In this document: positions 45,563 through 57,999 of the stretch, one piece after another | Numbering within the stretch: position 1 is the stretch's first letter | How the letters are laid out: the number at the start of each line of letters is the position of its first letter | Assembly: GCA_026874595.1 (NCBI GenBank) | Contig: CM049314.1 | Coordinates: 70,754,300 to 70,818,299 of the forward strand | Direction of reading: 5' to 3' | DNA from: Sipunculus nudus | Lineage: Eukaryota > Annelida > Sipuncula > Golfingiida > Sipunculidae | DNA length: 64,000 bases | Notes under the pieces: model-generated | What the model saw: the letters and a program-made list of their open reading frames with translations, nothing else | Told to the model about the DNA's origin: nothing | Database searches by the model: none | Made by a program: the position numbers and the translations under genes

Positions 45563-48039
45563 GATTTTTTACATTGAATCTTTAATCTTAACATGTTAGA
45601 CAGGCTTAAAATGCCATGTCAAAACTGCGTTGAAAATCAGCATTCAAATAAATGCAAACCTCCGCGATTTAATGAGATTCCGTCAGTGTTTGCGTGAGAT
45701 ATGTTCTGAACACACACAGACACACGCACACATAAAACTACTCGAACATAAATGAATGCATACCCTCCTTGCGGAGGCAGTAATTTCTCGTGTATGTCTC
45801 ACCTGTCTTTCCCCACCCGCTGATGTAGCATTCGTTGTTAAGGAAGCTTTCTCCGGTTTCTGGGAGGACGGCAGGTCTTGCAGCGACATCTAGTGTCGCT
45901 GGTCGTGACAACTCTATCAACGAGATGTCATTCGGAAAACTTTCGCTGCTTCCATTGTACTTAGGATGCTGCCAGTTAAATAAATAAATAAAACGAAAAA
46001 TTAAAACATTAATAATAAGGTTACTTAAGATTTCATTACTGCAGGTTTCATTATTGCAAGTCCAGCAAAATAAAGAAAGTTATTTCTAATATCATGCATA
46101 AATGTAATTGATTTTTGTCCCGCCGACCGAGATAATGATATAAGAATACAAGTGACTCATGGGTCATGACGCTCAGCCGAAGCTCAGTTCCTTGGAGGAA
46201 CTCTCAAGATGTCAAGTTAGAAGATTTTTAGGTCCAATAGTTATGATTTGTGTCCTGCTTTGGTATAAAAATTTCTATTATTCTGGGGGGGGGGGGGTAC
46301 TTATAAGCCACATAGCTTGTAGAATATTGGTAATACATACTTAATTTCAGGTTTCGAAAAAGACTTTTTCATAGACATCTCTCTGGATGTCAAGAAAGAA
46401 GATTCTAGGAACAGTCGTTACGATTTGTGCCCTATAAACGGACGACCGCATCTTTAAAAGTCTCAAAATGGAGTAAACAGTGCTTAATTTTCGAAAACTT
46501 CTAGGTGGCGCCACCTGTCTGCAGAAACTGATGAAACAAATTGATGAATATGCATGCACAGAATCATAGTGATAAATGCATTAGTTGTTCAGATACTTGA
46601 GCTTTTGTGTCAATTTTTTAATTATTCGGGGGGGGGGGGTTGCTTCTGAGCCCATAGTTTGGAGGATATGGGTTACAGAGACTTAATTTCAGTTTTCCGA
46701 GGAGATTTTTCATGGACCTCCCTGGTTGTCAAGCAGGAAGATTTGTGCTCTGTTAACGGACGGACGGACAGACAGACAGACGGACGACGGACAAAAGGTG
46801 ATCGCTGCAGCTCAGATGACTTTCAGTCGGCTGAGCTTAAAAAAGAGAATGGACGAAACGACGGAAGAAACCACGCCATCCACTTTGTGCATACACCTGA
46901 ATCCTAAACTTTTCATTTTGATTCAATATATTGGTTTGAAAATTAATGGTTGTGACAGATATCGACGTCGAAAATAAATACTAACTGCATTAAGGTGTTT
47001 AACTGAAGAAGCAGTTTAAGAATATTTTTAATTTGTATCGCAGGAGAAATATTGTATTTAAGAGTATACAATTTGTCAAGATATTTCAATGCAATAAATG
47101 TGCCATATTATTTATTTTATCAAGACGATGAAACATTAAAAACATAATCAAATGGCGGTTTAATTGCCGTGAACCGCTCTTATAAAGATTAATGTGCGGA
47201 CTTTGCTATGATAACATTTATATATTTAAAGTAAATGCTAATTTATAATTCATGACTTTGTATTATACAATATTGTAAAATATTATATTATATTATAATA
47301 AATTAATATAATAGAAATTAATAGATTAATTTTAAAATATATTTTTGTTCTTGGCCAGGATCCCGAAACCAGATAATACCTATTCCCGGACAGATGTGCA
47401 AAGTAATTATAGTCGCTACTACTATTTATAAAATAAAATGCCTATTAACGATACAAAGTCGTCGATTCTGCCATCTATTGGCAAATAATATAACTAATCC
47501 CGTGGCCTATATCTATCAATTTAAGGTATTACGACTGGCCGGTCTATTCTCACGATTGTTCTTTCTATATTGTCCATGATCGGTCTTCCACCCTGGAACG
47601 ATAATCATTATAAAATGTCTCTTGTTAATCAGCACTACGTACGTTAATCATTCTTCTAACACCGATCAGCTGTCCTTCCTCCAGGCTATTCAGGTTGTGT
47701 CCCCCTATCCAGACCTTGTAAAAGACGGGATCACTGAAGCAGAAAAATGATAGGAAATAACTTGAAACCATGGTTGTTAAAAAAACCCCCGCAGATATAT
47801 ATTTATCCCAATCACAACAAGTCTGTCGAAGATAATGGTCTCGGAACGAATGTTTGGGGGGAGCGTTGATTGCTCAAACTTATTCTTTTTTTTTTTTAAT
47901 TGATGGTTCAATGTGAACATGAACAATTATAGACAGGTATGCATGTTTGTGTGTATGTTGACACTTTTTTAATTTTTTTCCCAAAATAATGGCCTTACGC
48001 AAGTGCAAGGACACACGGTCGATACCATGTTCAAATGAT

Positions 48040-48080
<41 letters not shown>

Positions 48081-48445
48081 TTATTATTTTTATTACTCAC
48101 CATATTTATGAGTACTTGGGCAATGGATACTTTCATATGACACAATGGTAGATTTAATTAGAAGGAAACCCATTACTTAAACGTAACATTCAGTTTGTAA
48201 GAAATGATCATTTGTCCGATTTGTCGTGCACATATATCAAATTAGAAATGACCTATTTAATGTCTGTCATTGTACTTACTATTGTGTACAGTGTGCCGCG
48301 CTGAGTATGAATCTTGATGACAGTAGGACTCCTCCACACACCTGATGGGGAGTTCTTACTTCAAGCATAAGAGTCACCTGCCACGGCCAGCGCCCTCTAT
48401 CGGCTTCCCACCCATTAACAATAAATGGCACTTGTTTTGACCTTG
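42624..48445 (-). CDS. S1-family serine protease with Thr-rich mucin-like tail (5' end missing)
   Basis: Five exons on the minus strand, with matching splice phases: 48445-48280, 47733-47643, 45968-45803, 44968-44808 and 43835-42624. The 597 predicted residues begin in the propeptide. The mature enzyme would start IVNGWEADRGRWPWQV. The triad is His in FILSAAHC, Asp in NDISLIEL and Ser in GDSGGPLQC. Residue 189 (chymotrypsin numbering) is Ser, from SASACQGDSGG, and position 226 is Ser in HPSVYTRV, which predicts chymotrypsin/chymase-like rather than trypsin-like cleavage. The residue before IVNG is Phe. A ~350-residue Ser/Thr/Pro-rich region follows the protease domain, rich in TT pairs as in O-glycosylated mucins, and the chain ends in a hydrophobic stretch (FIIELLVSLYVMFIKYLLLY) that suggests a GPI or membrane anchor. 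The signal-peptide exon was not found upstream of 48445. Confidence 0.85.
42901..43164 (-). repeat. Tandem duplication of 132 bp (44 codons) in the protease tail
   Basis: Two copies of a 132-bp unit encode TVQSGDSLSTTANNEIPNT and the residues after it, with an Asn/Lys difference. They are almost identical at the nucleotide level and keep the frame. Confidence 0.85.
45172..45559. repeat. CT-rich polypyrimidine tract
   Basis: About 390 bp of CTCT and TTTC runs, with pure (CT)n from about 45282 to 45306 and 45514 to 45559, in a protease intron. The long Ser/Leu/Phe reading frames across it are products of the repeat. Confidence 0.9.
46140..46845 (-). repeat. Dispersed repeat with GCTCAGCTGACT start, copy D
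   Basis: Minus-strand copy: on the plus strand it starts GACTCATGGGTCATGACGCTCAGC and ends CAGCTCAGATGACTTTCAGTCGGCTGAGC. A GGACGGACAGACAGACAGAC tract near the end matches the CCGTCCG region of the other copies. Lies in a protease intron. Confidence 0.6.
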
Positions 48446-49834
48446 CTGCAATGCATATTAAACCAATTTATAAATCTCATATTTAATAAAGAGTTTTCTG
48501 AAACGTTTTCAATCAAATGTTTCTTAATCCGAAAAAATAATAATAATAATTAATTTCCTTATTATGATGGAATAATGACAATGATATTTTATGTTAGGAG
48601 ATATCTTTCAGAAATAATTCTTATAAAAAAATCAGCACACCACATTTCTGTGCGTATAATTTTCATTAGTCAGATGGGATAGGTTTGGGTAAGTGGACTG
48701 TTAAATGGTTTATGGCTGCACTATATAAGTACAGGGAAGTCATTTTTCTTTCATATTTGGCTGATATGTTAAAAATGTAGATATTAGTTTTGGTGAGGCT
48801 ACTAACAGACCTTTCATGTGACTAAAATTAACCTGAATATGTAAAATTCCATTTTGGGTTGGAAATACGTGAAAGTGCAGTAGCTAAGCTTAATTCATAC
48901 TCTTGAGACAAAAGGCTTGGTGTCGGCTGCACCTGCGGGGCCTGAGGTTGATGTCATGCCCATTTCTAGGTCATAACACCGAGGATCCCCGTAAAGGTGC
49001 ACGTGATTGTCGGTGATACACGTCGTGCACGCCTACCCAAGAAGACTGCAGAGCACTACACTCGCACTACTCTCTCCTTTCCCCTGTAACTACTTGTGCA
49101 TTTTAATATAATTTTAAACCTCAGTCTGCGTTTGAATGAGTTGAACGTGTCTTAGTACATCTCAGAATTACAGAAAAAGAACCTTTAGGATCACTCCGTT
49201 AGGGGGCGTGACAGTGATAAATCATTTCATGTATTCTATTTAAGTATTTATTTATAATTAACTAAATTTATATAAAAAAATTAAGTCATAGACATTGATG
49301 TTCTAGAACGAAGTTACATAAATAACCTCATAAATGTTTTAAAGAATCATATGTCCTCAATTTGTATTCAAATTCCGGTAATCATAGCTTTTGGGGATGC
49401 ATAAATCAACGAACGGATGTACAAACAGCATTTACACCTGAACGCCAATCACTTCCATCATCCAATCCATACTAAAACAGATATTGAACAGACTTTAAAT
49501 AAATGTATATTAGATTATTTCAGATGATTTGTAGAGCGTGCAAAAGACAGAGACATAGGTGACGGAGGTGACTATTTAATCTCTGTCCGACATATGTTGC
49601 GGATGTGAGTCATACAGCCATCGACATAGCCAAGCAGCAATTTCACAGAATAGCAGCCACATCAATAAATATGATACCGATAGTGCCTACTTCAAGTCAC
49701 GTGGGCAGACATGCTCACTGTCACATACATGTACTTCCATCTCCAACTCGGCAGGCGATCATAACCGATATTTTAACACTGCATTAGAAATGACTAACCC
49801 CGAGGTTAACTGTAATAAGAATGTATATATATAA

Positions 49835-49878
<44 letters not shown>

Positions 49879-52800
49879 TAATTCAGGCGATCCTCACAAT
49901 TGTGGGACAAAGCAAATTATTTGTTCAAAACGGAGGCTTGGGGTGGGGGGGGGGGGGCATTCATTGGTATTATGAGCTCTGTTCTGTAGCTCACCTGTAC
50001 AATGATGTGAAATTCTTACTTTCACTCATTTGAAATAAAAAACAGTAATGTTCTTGTGTTTTAAGATCATTTAATGATACTTCAGGATCTTAGCACCGGT
50101 ACAACTGAATCCAGTTATATACAAAACCTATAGCTCATACATTCCCTCTCTATCCACGTATAAACATACACTCAGCTATAAAGATAACTCGTTCAGCTCA
50201 CATGCACTCACTCCAGCGTTGTAGTGTACTTTACAGCATTAACAATGCCAGCGTGTTTTAAGTAGGCTTTTCGGTAAAAAAAAGAGGAGGATCCGTCTGA
50301 AGGGCTCCTCAGTTTCAAAAGACGTATTGCATTACGCTTTCGTTTTGGCAGAATTGGACTCGTGTTAGAGTAGGACTCATTTACATATTTCATTCAATCA
50401 TGTGTTTACTAGTCTCATGTGCTGTGTGCCTTTTCATATTGATTTTTTTCATGTTAAATATATAAAGCCAGCTATTCACCTACCTTTTTTGTATAATTTT
50501 GTATAATTTTGTATGATTTCCGGATTTCTCTGCTTATAAATTAATGAACATTTGTTAATACCTGTTAAGAATAGTTCCTCTGTGAGATTGTTTATCTACA
50601 AGCTGTTAGTAAACAAGGTGCGTGCGCCAATGTTGACAAATATAAAAAAGTGTAAATGAAGGTGGCCGGTTGCACATTTGCAGGAGTTGAAATGTCAAAA
50701 ACTTCCTCGGCAACACTCTGATTTGTCCATTCCGTCGCCAGATGTTCTTTTTTAATATGTTTGGATTACTTTGGCTAGCCCCCCACATGTTATAAACTAA
50801 TTGATATAAACAAAACGAACAGCCTGTATTCGATGGGATGGCTTAATTTTTATTACAGTTCAAGAGATTATCTTCAGTTAATAATCGTCATATATTAAAA
50901 TATGTTCCTTTAAGGTTGATTTCCTGGTCTTTCATACATCGATATCAACAAAACAAATAATATGTGTGTGATTGGATCGGTGTTTTCTAGCATATTTATA
51001 TGAAAGGCCCAAGCCCGACTTCCTGGTCTTTCAAACTTCCATATACTGACAGCTCCTCTCAGTTAACTGGCAACCTTTAATTACTTAATTACCATAAAGA
51101 TTACCCCGTTGTTTGAGAATTAATTAGCATGGTTATCATGGAGGGGACTATTTTAACTGAGATGGAGTTTGTTCACAAAGAGGTGGGGGGGGGGGGGTCA
51201 TGTTTGAACGAGGAATAGTGTTAACTTGAAGTCTATGATAGCGACATTGCCCTCACGTTGGTTTAACGATTCTTTCACCATTTTAATGCGCACAAAGCGT
51301 AGTACCGAATAACCTGTATAGATCACTACTTCCTATTTTAAGCAGATGGACTGCCAACATTATTATAAGATTTAGTATATCAGAGACAATTGATTGCATT
51401 AATTCTACCTACCATCAGTCCGAATATGGTTCCCGATAGAAGATATTAAAACTAAAACTCTCCAATGTAATTTCCACAATATCGACTTCATTTCTATTTA
51501 AATGTCGCCGTATCGCTGTAGTCGGTGATTGGATGCGTACTTCAGGGCGTTTAAATACGCCAGTCACTCCTGTGCCTATACAAGGGTGTGTTCGATTGAT
51601 CGGTGAAGGTAAAGTCATAGTTTTTTTTTTACCTGCGTGGCAGAGCATGTAGCGTGAACCGGCAAGCGTTAACATAATAATTGGCGTATTTACACAACCT
51701 GGGTTCTGTTCAAACAGACCAATTCAATACCGCATATTTTGTTTATTTTTACTCGGCAGCTCAACCTTTGAGACTATTTTGTTTTCGCTTTATTGTGTGT
51801 TGAGCAGTGGCGGATCCGGAGATAGGCGCCCCCTCCCGTTCAGCTAACACATCTCTCATTTCATCTATTTTTTCCCTCTTTTTCTTTTTAATTTTTTTTA
51901 ATTTACCAGATTTCTTTGTAATTCCCTAGCAATAAGATTATTAAATTTTCCACATTTTATTACTTTCCATTCATAAGTTGAGGATGTTGATGTACAGCTT
52001 TGTGATTTACTCCATACCAAGATATCATCCAAATATTTCTACAACGAGGGAGACTTTCCGTTAAATTAAAATACATTACATTCTACTGGGTCACAACAAC
52101 GAGGAACTCCCAAAAGTACCTCGCTTAGAAAGCTTGCCCGGTCAAGAATGTTGTTGCGAAACGCATTTCAACCACTTGTTTGTATTCAAAATGAAATAGC
52201 GTCCATGCTTTCTGAATTAATTGGTGAAGATCCTCACAAGAATAGTCATGTTCTGTGTGAAAAGCCAGTATATGAAATAAACAGAGGCTCTATCTAAACA
52301 TGACGTGATAATATGCAAAAGAGAAAAAAATTAGAACTCCTTTTGATGCACTTGTATGCACATTTTAAGGACCCCCCCCCCCCCCCCCCCCATTTACTTA
52401 CAGCGCTTCAGTATATGAACCTGAACGAATCAATGACACGTTTGGGGGGTTGACTACTATTCCCCAACCCCAATACGAATTAACTGTATACGTTTAGTAA
52501 CAAATATACTTACTGAAGACCTTGCAGGTCTAGATTACCATGAAAAGGCGTCCGACATAACTATTTTGTAAAGCAAGGCAATATTCCCCAAATCTGCCTT
52601 GCCGGATAATACAAGTTCTATTAGACACATTAGGAAACTGAGCTGGTATATTAAACCATATATTAATGTTAGACATAATCTGCTTAGAGATATTTGTAAG
52701 AAGAAATATAGGTTCGTCGACTGTCAATTTGTTATTTAATGCTGATACATGTATATTGCCATGCTTCCTAACAGGGCATCAATTATGTTACATTTCAACA

Positions 52801-53090
52801 AACAGTGTTTTGATGAGAGATCATAGGACTACATCTTCCATATCTTACTTACCATCCTTATAATCTAAAAGATAACATTAATTTTTCTATGTTATTTTTA
52901 AAATTAAAACATATCTTCAAATGAAATTAGAGGTTTCCAGGGACGCCAGTAATATGTTAGATCAGAAGTCTTGAAAACTCTGACATCTGGATAAACCCTT
53001 TAGAGTTGTACTTAGTTAAACGTTTCATTCTCAAAGCAGACTAACTGCTGAAGTCATTAACCTTGTGATCCCGCTCACTAATGACATAAT
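48446..53090. other. Stretch with no supported gene
   Basis: Upstream of the known protease exons, so the missing signal-peptide exon could be here, but none was recognised. Contains (AT)n at 49838-49870, G-tracts at 49944 and 51184, and a C-tract at 52373-52391. The segment 50455-50820 resembles 26660-27060 (GCCAGC.ATTCAC.TACCTT, then CAAACAGCCTGT-like text), so it is an unnamed dispersed repeat. Confidence 0.45.
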
Positions 53091-54005
53091 ATGACCATAA
53101 TTCAGTACAATGAGTACACATTTATGTCTTAGGGGTGTTCCTGGTGCATATATCGTGGAAAAATCGTAAAAGTCAGGGAGTCCATAGGTCAACAGTTCAG
53201 AGGTGAGGGGGCACGCCTGTGTAAATGGCTTAGCTAGCGTGTCGAAGCTAATGAATATTCATAGGGCTACCAAGTATTTTGCTTATTGTTAAGGTTTTGT
53301 AATTCATGCACCTTATGAAAAGTCAGTGGCTTTCAGTGGAGTCAAGTAATAAAAGGGGCTCCAAGACTAGTTTTTCGCACTTGAACTACAGCTGCCAACG
53401 AGGAGAGGTCGCCAGCAGGACAGAAGCCGCAGATCTTAGAGTGCCAGCGAAAGGTTTGGGCTGAAGACCCGTAAGGTGTTCTCACTTAGCACATTCTTGT
53501 TAATGTAATTCTAGATGCATGCTTTTATCTTACACTTTGAATACAGATTATAAATACTTAAAGTAGACTTTTAATGGAGGGTTCGTTACGGACATCCTTT
53601 AAAAATAGTTAATTCGATGCTTCGAGGGTATTCGAGCGTATTTGTAATCCCCAGTGCACAGTAGCGTATAATTATACTATGCTACCGTTCGTTGGCCGAG
53701 ATTACACAAGAGGGCGCTGCTCACACCACAATCCATTGCGTTGATTATCCTTGGATCATTAGCACATGCCGTTATGAAGTCGCGCTTTAGAAGCGCAAGC
53801 TTACGCCTGTTTATGTCTACACCTAGCTAGGGCCGGTGTAGTTTATGCCACCATGGCAGAAATGGAGAGTGGCCACAAGTTCGCGACGCAGTAGCAAGGG
53901 ACGACCAAAGACAGCACAATCGGGGCGTTTCGTGCGGAAAATGCCGAAAAAAACTGGATCGTCCGTTTCCAAAACATAAAAGGGGAAAACCAGACCGAAC
54001 GTGCC

Positions 54006-55400
54006 GTGAAGGAACCATTAACGAATGTAAACAAACAAGATAGCGGCAGCCATGTCAAGCTGACACCAGTGACGGAATTCCCTATTTCCAAGGGGTCAAA
54101 TGGCAAAGAAAAGACGTCAAATAAGGACAAACAGTCATCGAACAAAACTACATCCAGAAAGGACAGACATTATGCCGAATCTGGCCACTCCAGCAAGCAT
54201 AGCCGTGCTTGGCAATCACCAGGCCACTCATCAGATACGGATGAGTTGCAGGCAATCAAGGACCAAATGAAATCGCTGATGGATATGTTTTTGGAGATTG
54301 TTCTTGTTGTAAAGGAACTGAAAGTTGCCTACGATGAGGCTAGAGCCTTTGAAGACGGTGCGCCTATGTCAGACGATGATGAAGGAAACATCGTTTGTGA
54401 GGACACTGAGCCCAGTGATGAGCCTATTATCGCTCAGAGTGATGGTTACAGCAATGAGCCTACTGCGACTAGACCTGCCGCTAACAGAGAGTCCGCTTGG
54501 CAGAAAAGACGGACTGAGGATCTTTCAGGTGAGATAGACAATGAGGAAGATTGTTCAAACAAATTTAAAATTTTTGTACCAGAGATGATTACATAAAAAA
54601 TCTTGGAAAAGGCCTAGCAAATAAAGAGGAATTTTTCCGCAATATCCATGCCTCATTTGCTGAGAAGGTGAATGGACTAGCCAGTGAAGGTATGTGTTTA
54701 AAGAATTTAAAGAATTTACTGAAGACATTAAAGGACCTGAAAACTGTCACATGCTGGGCCCAGTGAAGGTTAACCCAGAAGTCTTGAAGATTATGAAACC
54801 AGAAACAGGTCGAGAGTTGCCAAGTTCCAGAAAATTATTGATGACACCCAAAAAGGACTTATTCCGTTGGTTTAGCTGACAGATTCTCTTACGAATGCCT
54901 TGGAGCATCAGCAGTCCCCCGTTTATTCAAGATATGTTAGACCCCATCAACAACTCAGTCTCTGTTATGTATGAAGTGATGCATGATATACACAGGTGGA
55001 GGAAAGAGTTGATTTGGTCTGAGGTGAATGAAGGGTACAGAGGTGCATGTAGTATGCAGGATTATGTTACCACCCTGCTGTTTGGTGACAAACTCTCAAA
55101 AAAGACCGAAGAAGAAGAAAATGCTAACAAGCTTGCTACAAAAATGGCAAAGTCCAAAACAGTGTCAAACAAAGGCAGCTGCATGTCATCACAAAGACAT
55201 CAGGACCAAGCAACATGAAGGGCATAACAACAAATACCGGTACAAGAACATTTGTTCAGACAGAAGGCAGCAAAACCAAAATCAAGGAAGCCAATTCAGA
55301 CCGCCTTCAGCTTCACAAAACCCATGCCAAAACGGAAACACCAGGGGTTTCCACCACGCCATTAACAGACTCAGCTGTGAGTACTAAGCTTCCTTCCCTA
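54006..55400 (+). pseudogene. DIRS gag-like region
   Basis: The first open stretch (54006-54596) encodes a hydrophilic Lys/Ser-rich then Asp/Glu-rich protein, and later pieces in other frames include a QNQGSQFRPP block that DIRS gag proteins often carry near their C-terminus. The stretch is broken by stops after 54596 and at several points to 55387. The family assignment rests mainly on position before the RT. Confidence 0.5.
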
Positions 55401-56210
55401 AATGGGAATATATCAAATTTTACAGACAACTGGAGGGTAATTACATCAGACCCCATGATTCTAGAGCTGGTTTCAGGTTATAAACTTAAGTTTGAATGTC
55501 CCCTTAGGCAGATGAGAGAACCCACAGAATTTTCATTCTCACAAACGGAGCAGGAATTGTGGATTTAAAGATAAAGAAATTGCTGGCGAAAAGTGTCATA
55601 CAGGAATCTAACCTTGAGCCAGATCAATATGTATCTAACATCTCTTTAAGGCCTAAGAAAGATGGAACATATAGAACGATTCTGAACTTAAGAGAATTAA
55701 ATGAAACAACTGAATACCACCACGGGGTTAACCTCATAACATCTGGCACCTACATGGCATCCCTAGATTTACAGGATGCATACTACTCGGTACCTGTTAT
55801 TATGGATCACCCGAAATACCTCAAGTTTAGATGGCAGGACCAGCTTTACTCCTACTCCTGCTAAGCCATGGGTCTGACTTCAGATCCTCGAGAGTTAACT
55901 CGGTTACTTAAACCAGTTCTGTTCATCCTCAGAGCCCGAGGTTTTATCTCATGTGTTTACCTTGACGATTTATGTCTGACAGGGGACACATTTGAGGATT
56001 CTTTTAGTAATGTTAAAGCCAAATTGAATTTACTGAATCAGCTTGGATTTATCATTAATTTAGGGAACCCCAAGACTGAGCCACACACAAATACTGAACA
56101 TTTAGGATTTGTGTTAAATTCAACAACGTGTATTGCAGTGGCACCTGCTAGAATTACTAAACTTCATGGCTTGTGTTTACCATCAGAGAGTTTGCCAAGT
56201 TGATGGTACT
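55380..56210 (+). pseudogene. DIRS reverse transcriptase
   Basis: A leader resembling the usual NW..ITSDP..LE.VSGYKL stretch is followed by LRPKKDGTYRTILNLRELNE, MASLDLQDAYYSVPV and, after a TAA at 55862-55864, MGLTSDPRELTRLLKPV and VYLDDLCLTGDTFEDS (the Y-x-D-D active site). In intact relatives a leucine-proline pair sits where the stop occurs. Also a stop separates the leader from the core at 55566. Inactive. Confidence 0.75.
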
Positions 56211-56359
56211 ATTGTCTCATGTATCCCCGGGGTAGAATTTGTTGGGGAGATTCACTATAGGCACCTAGAACTACTTAAGACTAAGTGGATCAAACTGGGC
56301 AAAGGAAATTTTGAAGCAAAAATGGAAACACTTTGTGTAGATGCTCGGTTTGACATTTA

Positions 56360-56990
56360 ATGGTGGCTTCCCCATGCACATATCACTAAACAAATTATAC
56401 ATGGTAACAAGGATGAAATTTTACAGACGGATGCATCATTGAAAGGTTGGGGGGGGGGAGTACAGGAGGATAACAGGACAGGTGGCGGATGGCTTAAGTC
56501 AATGGCAACAGAGCACATAAATATTCTAGATGTGAGAGCAGTTTTATTTGCACTAAAGTCTTTTAGAAATGTGTTAACAAGGAAACATGTCCTTGTTGAA
56601 ATTGGCATTTCAACTGCCGTCGCCCACGTAGAACCTTAGTTAGAGGGACACTCTCTGTTATCTGTATTCAGTGACCTTTGAAATATGGGAATTCTGCATG
56701 AAGAATTACATTTGGTCATCTGCTTCGCATTTACCTGGTGTGCAAAATGTTGAAGCGGACCAAGAATCGCGCGTCTTTTCAGACAATGCAGAATGGAAGC
56801 TTAGACAAGATGACAAGCCCAAAAAAGACTTGTTTGCTTCACGCCTAAATAACAAAGTGGAAACCTATTTTGCCTGGAAGGCTGACCCAGGTGCCATTGG
56901 CATAGACAGTTTGGTTCAACCTTGGTATAACTATGCCTTAACTTACTGTTTACTCCTTTTAGCATGCTGGCGCGTAAACTGCAAAAGATA
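56360..56990 (+). pseudogene. DIRS RNase H
   Basis: LQTDASLKGWGG (first Asp), EHINILDVRAVLFALKSF (Glu) and a block reading VLVEIGISTAVAHVE. In relatives the last block has Asp where this copy has Gly, so a catalytic acid is lost. It continues into KKDLFASRLNNKVETY, typical of the linker before the recombinase. Confidence 0.65.
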
Positions 56991-57079
56991 GAGAGAGACG
57001 AGACAGAAGTCATCTTGGTGGCGCCACTGTGTACCACACAAAGCTGGTTCCCTTTTCTTCTGCATCTACTGATTGCCCC

Positions 57080-57880
57080 CTAGTTCTGCTGCCACAAAGC
57101 CCATTCCTGCGGAGAATGCCACATGCTCAAGACATGGTCCATTCATTGTGGAGGAAAATGCGCCTGATGGCCGCACGATTGTCAGAAAAGCCTTACGAGA
57201 AAAGGGCTTATCTCCGCAAGCAAGAGAGATCATTATGTCTTTATGGTGAAAAAAGTACGAAAAAGCAATACAGAATATACATCCCAAAATGGATTATCTT
57301 TGCAGTAACAAGAAGTTTGATCCATTGTATCCATCTATAGGACAAACTATGGATTTTCTCACCACACTTTATTAATTCTGGCCTGAAATATAGTGCATTT
57401 AATACGGCAAGAACTGCTCTGTCCAGTTGTGTCGAAATACACAAGTCTATTTCGGTAGGGAGTGACCCATAAGTCAAAAGGTTTATGAAAGCAGTCTTTG
57501 AAACAAGACCATCATTGCCAAGATATAAACGTGTGGGATGTGGAATCAGTACTGTCTTACTTAAAATTTCTTATGCCAAATGATACACTGACTTTGAAAG
57601 ATCTTAGCTGGATCAGTCACATGCGTCTTACCTTCCTTAGTGAAGCAGCCTAGAGTGAATAAGCCACAGCCAGTAGTTATCTTGAAGGAGTATCAAGTAG
57701 ATAATGAATTATTTGTTTTAGCTTATTTGAATGAAACAGAAACATTTTTACAATTTCAGATGTTCTACACTTGTCTCAAGGTTATCAAAGATGGTGAAGG
57801 GATTTTACAACTTTTCATTTTGGACACACATATATACACAACAATAATTTGTTCATGTGTGGTAATAGTGTGTGGGATAG
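57080..57880 (+). pseudogene. DIRS tyrosine recombinase, truncated
   Basis: Frameshifted homology includes an N-terminal core-binding part (FMKAVFETRPSLPRYKR in one frame, then a LTLKDLSW block) and part of the catalytic domain (PQPVVILKEYQVDNELFVLAYLNE). Similarity stops at a DTHIYTT block near 57830, just before the expected His-x-x-Arg and Tyr residues. The catalytic end is missing. Confidence 0.6.
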
Positions 57881-57999
57881 AACAACGCCCTCTCGCACAA
57901 TTTTAGATGTAATAAAGTGTAAAGCAAAAGACCGCTTAAACGTTTAGTGCTTAGTTTTAGTCGGGGCTATCTGTCACTCAATGTGCAAGTTATATTTGA

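Larger units (their letters stand above)
53100..57900 (+). mobile_element. Decayed DIRS-type (tyrosine recombinase) retroelement
   Basis: Gag-like, reverse transcriptase, RNase H and tyrosine-recombinase homologies follow in the order known for DIRS elements, all on the plus strand. The upstream segment 53100-53600 may be its terminal region (AATAAAAGGGGCTCC, GGAGAGGTCGCC) but inverted terminal repeats were not found. Stops and frameshifts occur in every gene. Confidence 0.7.

Noticed and set aside
45141-45577. Ser/Leu/Phe-rich open frames
   Set aside because: They are products of the CT microsatellite in a protease intron.
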